A stretch of DNA of 64,000 nt, taken from positions 1 to 64,000 of the forward strand of contig NZ_JBHLXE010000024.1 in the NCBI RefSeq assembly GCF_042432445.1, read 5' to 3'. The stretch is from Thorsellia kenyensis (lineage in GTDB: Bacteria > Pseudomonadota > Gammaproteobacteria > Enterobacterales > Thorselliaceae). This document shows positions 28,162-35,981 of the stretch, piece after piece; within the stretch, counting starts at the first letter, position 1, and the number at the start of each line of letters is the position of its first letter. Under the pieces are notes generated by a model. That model ran no database searches, was not told the DNA's origin, and worked only from the letters and a program-made list of their open reading frames with translations. The position numbers were made by a program, and so were the translations under genes.

Positions 28162-28213
28162 TGCTATTGTGCTATTGTGCTATTGTGCTATTGTGCTATT
28201 GTGCTATTGTGCT
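28162..28213 (+). repeat. 8-bp tandem repeat (TGCTATTG)6.5
   Basis: Six perfect copies of TGCTATTG followed by a half copy. The unit is not a multiple of three. It lies in intergenic DNA between the amidohydrolase and an IS remnant. A short frame (28088-28270) runs through it but has no other support as a gene. Confidence 0.9.
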
Positions 28214-28279
28214 TTCAATTTAATAACAATCCAATCATATTGGACATATTTACATCTTTTAACACCATAAATTATAAAT

Positions 28280-28412
28280 ATTTCTTAGGTTAAGAACGAT
28301 TTTTTTAATATCTTTATATATTAGCTCATAAGGTTTGCCTAACAGTCGCATAATATGCCTATGCTCTTCACCAACACGCTTTAGTGTAAGCAGTTTTTGT
28401 CCTCTATAAAAC
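28280..28412 (-). mobile_element. decayed 3' end of an IS1634-family element
   Basis: Minus-strand translation reads RGQKLLTLKRVGEEHRHIMR followed by LLGKPYELIYKDIKK, matching the C-terminus of the transposase at 30619-32274 (GIDEEHRHIIRLLGEPYESI). The outer end ATTTCTTAGGTTAA equals that of the full element at 30599. It lies in the same orientation as that element. Only this terminal piece remains. Confidence 0.8.
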
Positions 28413-29130
28413 TTTTAATCCTTCAATGCAAAAGTCTCTCTCGTTTGATCCTCCACGCGATCACTCGGTTTTATTAGCAAGAGATTTTTCACTACTACGG
28501 CTTCATCTGCCACCTTACACTCAATCTATTCTTGATTTTCGTCTTGAGATAAATTGTCCACTAAAAAAAGGATTCAGTGCCAGGTTTCTCCTGTTATTGT
28601 GCTGACGCCCTGTGTATGGCTCCATCCTCAAGCATATAATAGTTCTGACTAAGTATATGGCTTTGCGCTATTTTGCACGCTTACCCATCTATCATAGGCC
28701 CCCGGTTCACTATCGTTATGTACCATATACTTAGTATGACTTCCTTTAGCCCCAACCGCTTGAAAGTGTAGCCCTCGCATAGAAGCGCCTACTTTTGGTG
28801 TCACTCGGATTAACTTCCCCTTAGTCAGGGTGTTCCCACTTTCTTTCAAGTGAACGGGTTTGCTAGCTTTACTGAGTAAACAAAAAATCATCATTCACAA
28901 ACAATTTTGGCCCCTACATGCAGAATAACTGCATTTTGCTATGAATTTACACTACTTTTTCATGTGATGATAATTTTTACACTTATACAAAGCTCTCTAA
29001 TTAATAATTAATGTATTAACCGAACTTTTACAGACCTGACTGAATTTATGCTGAAGTTTTGAATTTGCACTTTGATAGGCTGTTAATTTCAGATCCATAG
29101 AGGTCTGTATGAGCCTCGAACCTTTCAACG
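28413..29130. other. IS-bounded stretch of unclear content
   Basis: About 720 bases between the IS remnant and tai4. It holds the 81-residue ORF listed separately and otherwise no supported gene. Base composition in 28430-28640 is less AT-rich than the surroundings, and short open segments broken by stops on the minus strand suggest a decayed gene. No family was recognised. Confidence 0.4.
28649..28894 (-). CDS. hypothetical small ORF, possibly a gene fragment
   Basis: An 81-residue frame beginning MMIFCLLSKASKPVHLKE and containing RGLHFQAVGAKGSHTKYMV and GAYDRWVSVQ. The composition is protein-like but I do not recognise a family. It lies downstream of the Tae4/Tai4 pair on the same strand, next to IS debris, so it could be the remnant of another T6SS cargo or an unrelated fragment. 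There is no convincing ribosome-binding site. Confidence 0.3.
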   Translation of the reverse strand: MMIFCLLSKASKPVHLKESGNTLTKGKLIRVTPKVGASMRGLHFQAVGAKGSHTKYMVHNDSEPGAYDRWVSVQNSAKPYT

Positions 29131-29565
29131 TCAGGCATCCTCACCGAGCTCGAGTAATCTCAGTTCAATTTGTTTTTTAAGAAAGTCTTTAAGCTCTTGT
29201 GACTCATAAAAATCCGCAAATTGATAGATGACTATATTAGTTGATGCCATATCCCCTGTTTTATGTACAGGTTGATAAAAATGTCCCGTCTTCATTTGAA
29301 TATAGTCCTCTAGCACATTAGTAGTTTTACCGTTCCCACCAAAACCTAAACCAGCATCAATATCAATAAAGCCTCTTGTAATATCTTTGAGTGGCAGTTG
29401 ATTAAAATCCACCCCCATTTTTTCATAATTATTTTTAATACAAAGAGCAAGTGAATAAATTTTATATTCATTTATCATCTCATCAAAAGTCATTTTTTGA
29501 TCATAATCAGCACTGATAGACAATGAATAAAACCCAAAGAACAAAATAATAAGTATTTTTTTCAT
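29131..29565 (-). CDS. tai4: Tai4-like T6SS amidase immunity protein
   Basis: A periplasmic immunity protein of 144 residues that I match to the Tai4 family. The signal peptide is MKKILIILFFGFYSLSISA. The mature part is helical with YSLALCIKNNYE near the start, FIDIDAGLGFGGNG in the middle and FADFYESQELKDFLKKQIE at the end. Tai4 proteins have the same layout of a signal peptide, an early Cys in a helix, and a central loop that plugs the Tae4 active site. The start codon overlaps the tae4 stop as TAATG, so translation is coupled. A frame start 15 bases earlier is possible but would spoil the signal peptide. Immunity by binding Tae4 in the periplasm is family knowledge. Confidence 0.75.
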   Translation of the reverse strand: MKKILIILFFGFYSLSISADYDQKMTFDEMINEYKIYSLALCIKNNYEKMGVDFNQLPLKDITRGFIDIDAGLGFGGNGKTTNVLEDYIQMKTGHFYQPVHKTGDMASTNIVIYQFADFYESQELKDFLKKQIELRLLELGEDA

Positions 29566-30125
29566 TATTTTAACTCCCAAAAATAAATTGCGTGTGTATT
29601 TTCGCCGATATAGTAATGATCTCCTATCACGCGCTTACCCGTCCTTAATGTTGCATGCCTACTATTACCACCAAATTGACTAGGGAATTTAGGAATCATG
29701 ATATACCCCCCTTTTTTGCCGTTTAACTCGTTTTTTACCTGATCTTCAGTAACAGGAAATTTTATCAATATGTCAGGTTGCCCCCAAGATTTAACTAAAT
29801 AATTTTTCAACTTAGCCGCTCCTGATTCAATAAAACGACCATAGTATTCATGCGTTTTTTCTGAAATCATTATCCGATTAGTAACATTTTTCATCCCACC
29901 TGAAAGTAATGCTAGAGATACACGAGTAGCACATGCATTTGTAAAATCGTCAGTGTTATATCCACTGCCAAAAATTCTTGTAAAGACTCTAGTTGAAGGC
30001 AAGTCATCTTCAAAATCAATTCCACCCGCTGTTTTCGGATACCTCGCATAGACACTACTCCAACGAGGTCTTCTTACATTCAAATTTGATGTTACATTAC
30101 CAGATCGTACAGTGACGCTAACCAT
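29565..30125 (-). CDS. tae4: Tae4-like type VI secretion amidase effector
   Basis: A 186-residue peptidoglycan amidase (NlpC/P60-like papain fold) of the Tae4 family. Such effectors cut the D-Glu to mDAP cross-peptide bond in the periplasm of a rival cell. The catalytic cysteine is C65 in NACATRVSLALLSGGM, the typical Tae4 CAxRxS motif. The histidine is H157 in NSRHATLRTG, and the chain ends FWELK like other Tae4 proteins. There is no signal peptide, as expected for a T6SS-delivered toxin. Its ATG overlaps the stop of the vgrG tail as TAATG, and its own stop overlaps tai4 in the same way. The VgrG that should carry it is broken here. Confidence 0.82.
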   Translation of the reverse strand: MVSVTVRSGNVTSNLNVRRPRWSSVYARYPKTAGGIDFEDDLPSTRVFTRIFGSGYNTDDFTNACATRVSLALLSGGMKNVTNRIMISEKTHEYYGRFIESGAAKLKNYLVKSWGQPDILIKFPVTEDQVKNELNGKKGGYIMIPKFPSQFGGNSRHATLRTGKRVIGDHYYIGENTHAIYFWELK

Positions 30126-30598
30126 TACTCCCGCTCCTCAAACAATTTAATCGTTTCATCTTGAAATATATTCCTAATAACTACAATGCCATCTATTCCA
30201 ACTTGCTCTTGATAAGACCTAATTATGCCATCGTCTATTTCAAGTTAAATTTCAATCATTTCACCTAGTTGATAATTCTTCGTTTTGCATGTAGATTTAA
30301 ATCTGAATAATGCCGTGAGTTTCCTCTAACAGGTATTTGATCTTCACCATATGTCCAATACAATGGTATCACTCTCTTAACGTTTATTTGTTCCAAATTT
30401 GAAGGTAGCTCAGGTACAGGTATCTGCAAACTATCCTTAGGCAATACTTGAACTGAATGACTTTTAAGCAACATATCATTCGGTGCCCCAATTTCAACAT
30501 TGCCACCCGAAATCTTGATATAGGCACCTTAGCAGTTGAGTAAGAGTACTTTTTCTGCCGTAACTATTACCTGTCTTTCCGCACTATATTTTATAATT
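30125..30598 (-). pseudogene. vgrG: vgrG C-terminal remnant, IS-truncated
   Basis: The minus strand reads YSAERQVIVTAEKVLLLNC, a stop at 30529-30531, then GAYIKISGGNVEIGAPN and SLQIPVPELP. This is the DUF2345-type end of a VgrG spike protein. It continues with a C-terminal extension (VIPLYWTYGEDQIPVRGNSR, HYSDLNLH), then a +1 frameshift around 30275, then NYQLGEMIEI, a stop at 30245-30247, and finally LEIDDGIIRSY to LFEERE. The true end overlaps the tae4 start. The upstream 500 or so codons are missing; the sequence stops at the IS1634-family end. VgrG extensions of this kind often bind the effector encoded next door. Confidence 0.82.
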
Positions 30599-32373
30599 AT
30601 TTCTTAGGTTAAAAATGGTCATTTTTTAACCTCTCTATATATTGACTCGTAGGGTTCTCCTAGCAGTCTAATTATATGTCTATGTTCTTCATCAATACCC
30701 TTGATATACACAGTTGTTTTGTCCACTATCAAACATTTAATCTTAGTGAATTTCAAAAACAACCATTTCAACGTTGGATTATCTGTTTGTTTCTTCATAC
30801 TATTCGTGACGGTTTTCTTATTCTCTTTGAGTGTCGTTCTGATTTGATGCTCTAGACCAGCATAAATCATCAGTGCTGTGGTCATTAAAAATAATAACGC
30901 TTCTATGCGACTTGGTTTTTCAACAAAAAATGATGAGGTCATGAATGAAGGATCTTTTAAGAATCTAAACCCTCTCTCGACTCTCTGCTGGGATTTATAT
31001 AAGCTTAATAATTCATGCATATCTGGCGTATTATTAATATCATTCGTACTTAAGATGAATATGCCTAATTTGAGCTTGGCTTCCTCTAGCTTTGCTTCAC
31101 AAATCTCTAGATTCGCTGTAATCGTGTACTTATAACCGACGGGCTCAGCATCCTTTTTAGGTGCTCCGCGACCTGAATATTGAGCGATTGAATTGATTTG
31201 GTAATCTTTGATTTCAGTGTATTTTAACTCACGTTTGAACTCTTCTAAGCGAGACAAGGCATCGTGCTCACATGAGAAGTTTGTCTTCATGAGGCTACTA
31301 AGTTGTTTCTCCTCACGCAACTTGCCTTTTGCAACATCTTTATCAAAAGTCTTGAGTGCACGTTCTCGTCCAGCTTGAGAGCGGATGACGAGCCACTTTT
31401 GCGGAACATCTGCATAATTGCTGTCTGTGTAATATCCTTCATATCCATCACAAATAGGCATAAAAGCGGCTAAGTCTGGTCGGTTACTGACCGCTTTGGC
31501 ATCATTTGAAACTGACGAGACTCGTGTAATAAAGTATCGATTTTTCTCATGCAAAGACTGGATAGTCGCTTTAGTGTAAAGGGCTGAATCAGCGATTAAA
31601 TATTGACTATTCTCAGCAGCTTTTAATAAATCTAACTGAGATGTAATGATATCTTGGAAAGTCGATTTATCTTCAGCATTACCAATGAGTGCTTCCAAAT
31701 AGATTGGGATCCCAGCTTGATTTTCGGTGATTAATGCAAGAATTATTTGGTTGAGCTCAGGCCTATGATCTCGACTATATCCTTGGACAATACGAATGAA
31801 TTTATCAGTATCACCAGACGTGTTGTCATTGTAAGCAGTCCCATCGACATGGAAGCTAGTTAAGTCGAGATTTATCGCTTTAGGGGTAATTTTTAGGGTA
31901 TTAAGCGTTTTAATTGCAAGTTCACTGTAGAGTGAAGAGACACCATAATCAAATACGGCATCTAAGGTTCGGCCAAGCACATCATCGTTCAGATGCTCAC
32001 TATAGATCCCAGGCGCAATCAGTAAATCAATAGGTTTATCAGAAAAGTATTCGGGGACTAAGTAGAGAGATTGAGAATGAAATCCTAGCGAATTAAGCAA
32101 CATCGCTGCAACTGCTTGACCATGACTGACATGACATAGCTTAGTTTTAGGAATGACGCGATCAATATAGTCAACTAACCCAACTTGTTTAATAAAACCA
32201 GCAACCAATCCAAGATGCCCATAATCATATACGTCAACATTATCAAAGTTCATAATCACCATCCAAAAAGTCATAATCGAACATTTTTATCAAAAATATC
32301 AATAACTTAAACCAAAATAGTGACAAATATCACAAAAATACTTTTTAATTAATCATTTTTTGAACAGCGGAAT
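30599..32373 (-). mobile_element. IS1634-family insertion sequence
   Basis: A complete-looking element of about 1.77 kb. The right end is ATTTTTTGAACAGCGGAAT (32355-32373). The left end ATTTCTTAGGTTAAAAATGG (30599-30618) is an imperfect inverted copy of it. The single transposase nearly fills the element. No matching target duplication is seen: the left flank is vgrG sequence (ATAATT) while the right flank is GTGGGA and unrelated DNA. This suggests that a deletion or recombination followed the insertion. Confidence 0.75.
30619..32274 (-). CDS. IS1634-family (IS4-like DDE) transposase
   Basis: A 551-residue DDE transposase. The N-terminal DUF4277-like region (GLVAGFIKQVGLVDYIDRVI, HVSHGQAVAAMLLNSLGF) is followed by the first catalytic Asp in INLDLTSFHVDGTAYN near 130. 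The second Asp is in YLIADSALYTKATI near 230, and the Glu is in QQRVERGFRFLKDPSFMTSS near 435. A coiled, lysine-rich tail follows. The start is uncertain: the frame begins at 32274, but MNFDNVDVYDYGHLG (eight codons later) fits the family better. The frame is intact, so the element may be active. Confidence 0.9.
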   Translation of the reverse strand: MTFWMVIMNFDNVDVYDYGHLGLVAGFIKQVGLVDYIDRVIPKTKLCHVSHGQAVAAMLLNSLGFHSQSLYLVPEYFSDKPIDLLIAPGIYSEHLNDDVLGRTLDAVFDYGVSSLYSELAIKTLNTLKITPKAINLDLTSFHVDGTAYNDNTSGDTDKFIRIVQGYSRDHRPELNQIILALITENQAGIPIYLEALIGNAEDKSTFQDIITSQLDLLKAAENSQYLIADSALYTKATIQSLHEKNRYFITRVSSVSNDAKAVSNRPDLAAFMPICDGYEGYYTDSNYADVPQKWLVIRSQAGRERALKTFDKDVAKGKLREEKQLSSLMKTNFSCEHDALSRLEEFKRELKYTEIKDYQINSIAQYSGRGAPKKDAEPVGYKYTITANLEICEAKLEEAKLKLGIFILSTNDINNTPDMHELLSLYKSQQRVERGFRFLKDPSFMTSSFFVEKPSRIEALLFLMTTALMIYAGLEHQIRTTLKENKKTVTNSMKKQTDNPTLKWLFLKFTKIKCLIVDKTTVYIKGIDEEHRHIIRLLGEPYESIYREVKK

Positions 32374-32714
32374 GTGGGATAAAAATATCAAACAACACTT
32401 AAATCAATTTTTGAAAAGGTTGATGCAAAATCTCATTATATATTACATCTATATTGTTGTATCTATCATTTGTTTTCTAATTAAAATATGAAAATCAACC
32501 TTTTTTACTAAAAAATAAGCTTGACTAATTTAGTTATTCACATTTTTTTATTTTCTTCTTAACTAGACCTAAGGAACATATTTTATAAAGTACACAAATT
32601 CAACACACCTAGAAAATAAATTAACCTTTTGATTTAAAACGTTTTTAACAAATTTCATTTGATAGGCGATAAAACAGACTACTACGTATAATGCTTAAAG
32701 ACATTAGGCTTTAG

Positions 32715-32770
32715 CCTGTTATCAAAAACTAACTCACAGAGTTATCCACAGGTTTTGTGGATTAATTTAG
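32715..32770 (+). repeat. DnaA-box repeat copy A
   Basis: TTATCA (32719), then 23 bp further CAGAGTTATCCACA with the perfect DnaA box TTATCCACA at 32742-32750, then an inverted box TGTGGATTA at 32756-32764. Together they form a palindrome. Confidence 0.85.
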
Positions 32771-32913
32771 TTTAGTCTAAAGTGACTAGAAATCTATTTA
32801 AATCCTCTAGAATTAGTTACTTTCCCACTAGCAATGAGCCCTTAAATAATCAATTCAATATAATGCTCATAAAACAACCATTATTTTAATGCGTTGCTAT
32901 ATGGGCTTTTACA

Positions 32914-32968
32914 ATGCTTATCACAAAGATATTCCCAGAGTTATCCACATTTAATGTGAATTAAATAT
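32914..32968 (+). repeat. DnaA-box repeat copy B
   Basis: ATGCTTATCA, then CAGAGTTATCCACA with the box at 32941-32949, then the inverted arm TGTGAATTA at 32955-32963. The TTATCA-to-box distance is again 23 bp. Confidence 0.85.
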
Positions 32969-33103
32969 GAAGCACCATATCTTTTCATCAATAATGACAA
33001 CTTCCTTTGAAGGATAATTCACATATTGTAAAAAGCATCTTTTAAAACTATTCAATTTTGAGTTAAAAATGGGGGTATTACACTATCTTTTTTTAGATTA
33101 TCT

Positions 33104-33159
33104 AATGTTTATCAATAAGTAATTAACAGAGTTATCCACAACTTATATCTATTCAATAA
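33104..33159 (+). repeat. DnaA-box repeat copy C
   Basis: ATGTTTATCA, AAGTAATTAACAGAG, then the perfect box TTATCCACA at 33132-33140. The right inverted arm is lost in this copy. Same 23-bp spacing. Confidence 0.85.
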
Positions 33160-33550
33160 GATAGTCAGTATTTTTTATGTTATTGCATTAAATAAAAAAA
33201 CTAAACGATGCTATTTTGACGTATTTGAACTAGGTACTCACTATAATGAAATTAATTCTAGTTACAGGAAAAAAATTATTATAATTTCTATTGATTGGGC
33301 TAGTAGTAATACTGAAATCTGCCTCTTGATTTCAATTTAGTATAAATAAATTTTATTTGTAAGCAAAATCCTCCTATTGTTATTCACAATTCAAGCGTGT
33401 GTATAAAATGAAAAATCTAAGGGTTAGAAATGAAAATTACAATTCGATAAAAAAAACTATTTTATTGAAAAATAACAAGATAATTCATGTCAATTTTTTT
33501 AGTTTATAAAACAATCACACAGCCCCTCCCCTTATTTTTCCATGTTGTCC

Positions 33551-33606
33551 TATGCTTATCAAAAAGTAATTAACAGAGTTACCCACAACCCATGTGGATT
33601 AAATAC
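33551..33606 (+). repeat. DnaA-box repeat copy D
   Basis: TATGCTTATCA, AAAGTAATTAACAGAG, box variant TTACCCACA at 33579-33587, and inverted TGTGGATTA at 33593-33601. Same internal spacing as copies A to C. Confidence 0.85.
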
Positions 33607-33706
33607 AGTGTACTTGATTTTCAAATTGTATCTATATTGAAAAGAATAAATAATACTCTTTACCAAAAAGAAATTGCCATTTATTTTTCAATCTAAGTAC
33701 CTAAAA

Positions 33707-33905
33707 ATGTGTTCTGGTAGTGGTACAACTATTTATTTTGAATTAGATCCAGATAAAGAGAGAGAAAATCACTATTGGTCGTTCGCTAATGATTAGCAAG
33801 AGACTTGAGCCTTATTGAGCACAGGGTTCTTCGATATTAGTTAATGTAAACAAATTAATATGAGGAATTTTATCGTATTAAAACTAGAAATTGTATTCAC
33901 CTAAT
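33707..33905 (+). pseudogene. decayed IS4-family transposase remnant
   Basis: One frame reads TIYFELDPDKERENHYWSFA, ND, stop, QET, stop, ALLSTGFFDIS, stop, CKQIN. It aligns without gaps to the remnant at 45306 (ANYVGLDADKESEKHYRPFA and LVLMNAGYFDIEYCKGIN). The three stops fall where sense codons are expected. Both derive from the same IS4-type transposase. Confidence 0.75.
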
Positions 33906-34489
33906 GGTTGTAGTATATGAGAATGAAATAGCAGGAAAGAATCAAATGCGTGATTGTGATCAAGATAATGAATATTAACTTTATACAAAGCCAATAGATA
34001 TCGAGCCTGGAAAGAATTGTGTTTTTATTATAAAGGAAAATGATTAAATCGCTGTAATGCGAGGTTTAGATTCATAGCCTTCTTAATTCGAAAATCGATA
34101 AGTAAAGAGTATCTCATAATTAATTCCACTGTAAAGCTCTTTAATTAAGGGTAGGAGCTAAATTTGTATGTCTTGAGGAGGCATGTTGAACTATTTTTAA
34201 ATAAAGTCATACTGTAATTTTAAAAGATGATATTCGGTAGGGAGAAATCAACATAATTTAATTTGGAAATCATATTAACTTTAATGCTTGAGCGATAGGT
34301 TGCATTTCAAATAACACTAATGAATCGTGTTATTATTTTCACACAGGAAGTTGCAAAATGTAGCTCAAATGGGTTCTAGATTTTATTGGGTTTGTATTTA
34401 AAGAAGATTTATGAGGTATAAATATACTAGAACTAATATATAACAATCTAACTGAAAAACTCTTGATAACTATGAATTTCTATCAATAT
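33906..34489. other. non-coding debris upstream of the fabB end
   Basis: About 580 AT-rich bases following the IS4 remnant, with many stops in all frames. Some of it is probably the rest of the dead IS. Nothing else was recognised. Confidence 0.4.
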
Positions 34490-34531
34490 CACCTCTTTTT
34501 GATCTGTCGATAAAGTCGATAAAAAGAGGTG
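34490..34531. terminator. hairpin downstream of fabB
   Basis: An 11-bp stem (CACCTCTTTTT/AAAAAGAGGTG) encloses a 20-nt loop that itself can pair (TCGA arms). It lies about 32 bases past the fabB stop. The T-run sits inside the stem. Confidence 0.55.
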
Positions 34532-34562
34532 AAAGAGATTAAATTTATCCCAATATTTCTGT

Positions 34563-35777
34563 TTATTTTTGAAACTTTTTCATTACTAATGTAGCATTAG
34601 TACCACCAAAACCAAAGCTATTTGACATCACAGTGTGAAGTTCTTTGGGTGTGTACTCAGTCACAATAGGATAAGGTTTAGCTAATTCATCCATATCCTC
34701 TATATTGATGCTTGGTGCAATAAAATTATGTTCCATCATCAGTAGGCTATATATAGCCTCTTGTGCACCTGTCCCGCCTAAAGAATGCCCTGTCATCGAT
34801 TTAGTTGATGAAATAGGTGGAATACTATCACCAAACACAGTTTTAATTGCATCTAACTCCACAATATCACCCGCTGGAGTTGACGTTCCATGAGTGTTTA
34901 TATAATCAATAGGTGTATCCACATTCTTCATAGCCAGTTGCATAGAACGAACGGCTCCTTCACCAGAAGGAGAAACCATTTCTGCACCATCAGAGGTAGC
35001 ACCATATCCAACTACTTCAGCGTAAATTTTTGCGCCACGAGCCAAGGCATGTTCTAGTTCTTCAATAATCAAAATCGCACTACCTGCTGCAATAACAAAT
35101 CCATCTCGATCATTATCATATGCTCTTGAAGCTACGGCAGGGTTATCATTATATTTCGTTGACATCGCCCCCATACCATCAAATTCGCAAGCCATCTCCC
35201 AGCAAAGTTCTTCCGCGCCACCAGCAATAACAATGTCTTGTTTTCCAAATTGAATTTGTTCAACCGCATTACCGATACAGTGAGCAGATGTGGTACAAGC
35301 AGAAGAAACAGAATAGTTAACCCCTTTTATTTTAAAAGGAGTCGCTAAACACGCAGATACTCCAGAGGACATTGCTTTAGTTACAGCATAAGGTCCGACG
35401 CCTTTAACACCACGACGTTTCATTCCATCCGCTGCTTCAACGATACTTCGTGCAGAACCACCACCTGAACCGACAATCAAACCAGTTCGTTCATTGGAAA
35501 CTTGATCAGGAGTTAATCCTGCATCTTTTATTGCTTCTTCCATAGCTATATGAGCATATACCGCAGCATCACTCATAAAACGTCTTACTTTTCTATCGAT
35601 TAAGCCTGTAGTATCAAGTTTGATATTACCCCACACTTGGCTGCGCATACCAATTTCTTTGAATTCTTCAGAGAATGTGATACCTGATTTACCTGCTTTT
35701 AAGGATGCTAGGACTTCTTGGCAATTATTACCGATGCTGGATAGAATACCTAACCCTGTTATTACAGCTCTTTTCAT
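34563..35777 (-). CDS. fabB: 3-oxoacyl-ACP synthase I FabB
   Basis: Condensing enzyme of fatty acid synthesis, needed for the unsaturated branch after FabA. The 404 residues carry the Cys-His-His triad: Cys in SSACTTSAHCIGNA near 163, His in NTHGTSTPAGD near 298, His in KSMTGHSLGGTGAQ near 333. The ending NSFGFGGTNATLVM is also typical. A TTGGAG ribosome-binding site precedes the ATG. fabA is not next to it. Two FabR-like operators lie 47-95 bases upstream, matching the way E. coli fabB is repressed according to membrane unsaturation. Confidence 0.96.
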   Translation of the reverse strand: MKRAVITGLGILSSIGNNCQEVLASLKAGKSGITFSEEFKEIGMRSQVWGNIKLDTTGLIDRKVRRFMSDAAVYAHIAMEEAIKDAGLTPDQVSNERTGLIVGSGGGSARSIVEAADGMKRRGVKGVGPYAVTKAMSSGVSACLATPFKIKGVNYSVSSACTTSAHCIGNAVEQIQFGKQDIVIAGGAEELCWEMACEFDGMGAMSTKYNDNPAVASRAYDNDRDGFVIAAGSAILIIEELEHALARGAKIYAEVVGYGATSDGAEMVSPSGEGAVRSMQLAMKNVDTPIDYINTHGTSTPAGDIVELDAIKTVFGDSIPPISSTKSMTGHSLGGTGAQEAIYSLLMMEHNFIAPSINIEDMDELAKPYPIVTEYTPKELHTVMSNSFGFGGTNATLVMKKFQK

Positions 35778-35823
35778 CTAGAAAACTCCAAAATTATAAT
35801 CTTAATTAATTGTTCATGTAAAA

Positions 35824-35841
35824 GGCTTACACGTGTAAGCT
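35824..35841 (-). promoter_or_regulatory. FabR-like operator, proximal
   Basis: Contains the perfect palindrome GCTTACACGTGTAAGC (35825-35840). It matches the E. coli FabR consensus AGCGTACANNTGTACGCT at 13 of 16 defined positions. Located about 47 bases before the fabB start. Confidence 0.6.
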
Positions 35842-35854
35842 CAATGCATACTCT

Positions 35855-35872
35855 AGCGCACAGTTGTACGCT
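35855..35872 (-). promoter_or_regulatory. FabR-like operator, distal, within fabB promoter spacer
   Basis: AGCGCACAGTTGTACGCT matches the FabR consensus at 15 of 16 defined positions. On the minus strand it lies between a possible -35 TTGTTC and -10 TAGAGT with 17-bp spacing, so a bound repressor would block RNA polymerase. Confidence 0.7.
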
Positions 35873-35921
35873 GAACAAGTTAATTTTACTTTTTTTCACA
35901 AATTTCTTTGGTGTATTTAGC

Positions 35922-35958
35922 ATATTTTATTTAATTACAAGCAATTAAATAAAATATG
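35922..35958. terminator. long AT-only hairpin after znuB
   Basis: A perfect 16-bp inverted repeat (CATATTTTATTTAATT and its complement) around about 5 bases, 23 bases beyond the znuB stop. It has no G or C except at the ends. Likely the 3' end of the znu transcript or an insulator from fabB. Confidence 0.55.
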
Positions 35959-35981
35959 TTTTAAATAAAAAATATTAATTT

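Larger units (their letters stand above)
32374..33706. other. gene-free region with DnaA-box repeats
   Basis: More than 1.3 kb of very AT-rich DNA without an ORF. It contains four copies of a conserved ~55-bp repeat (listed separately). Further isolated DnaA-box sequences are TTATTCACA at 32534-32542, TAATTCACA at 33015-33023 and TTATTCACA at 33380-33388. No parS, iteron series or partition genes were recognised, and the GATC clustering of an E. coli-type oriC is not apparent. Confidence 0.75.

Noticed and set aside
28088..28270. 60-residue ORF through the 8-bp repeat
   Set aside because: Most of it is translated microsatellite and it has no ribosome-binding site or conserved segment.
32318..32340. 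CRP-like site GTGACAAATATCAC upstream of the IS transposase
   Set aside because: The symmetric AT-rich match is short and in IS DNA; not enough to claim regulation.
33226..33240. shared TTGAACTAGGTAC with 42890-42902
   Set aside because: Only about 13 bases with dissimilar flanks; probably chance in AT-rich DNA or a trace too short to interpret.
32374..34560. chromosomal oriC
   Set aside because: DnaA boxes are present, but there is no dnaA, dnaN, rpmH, mnmG or mioC nearby, no clear GATC cluster, and GC skew could not be computed; kept as a DnaA-binding repeat cluster instead.
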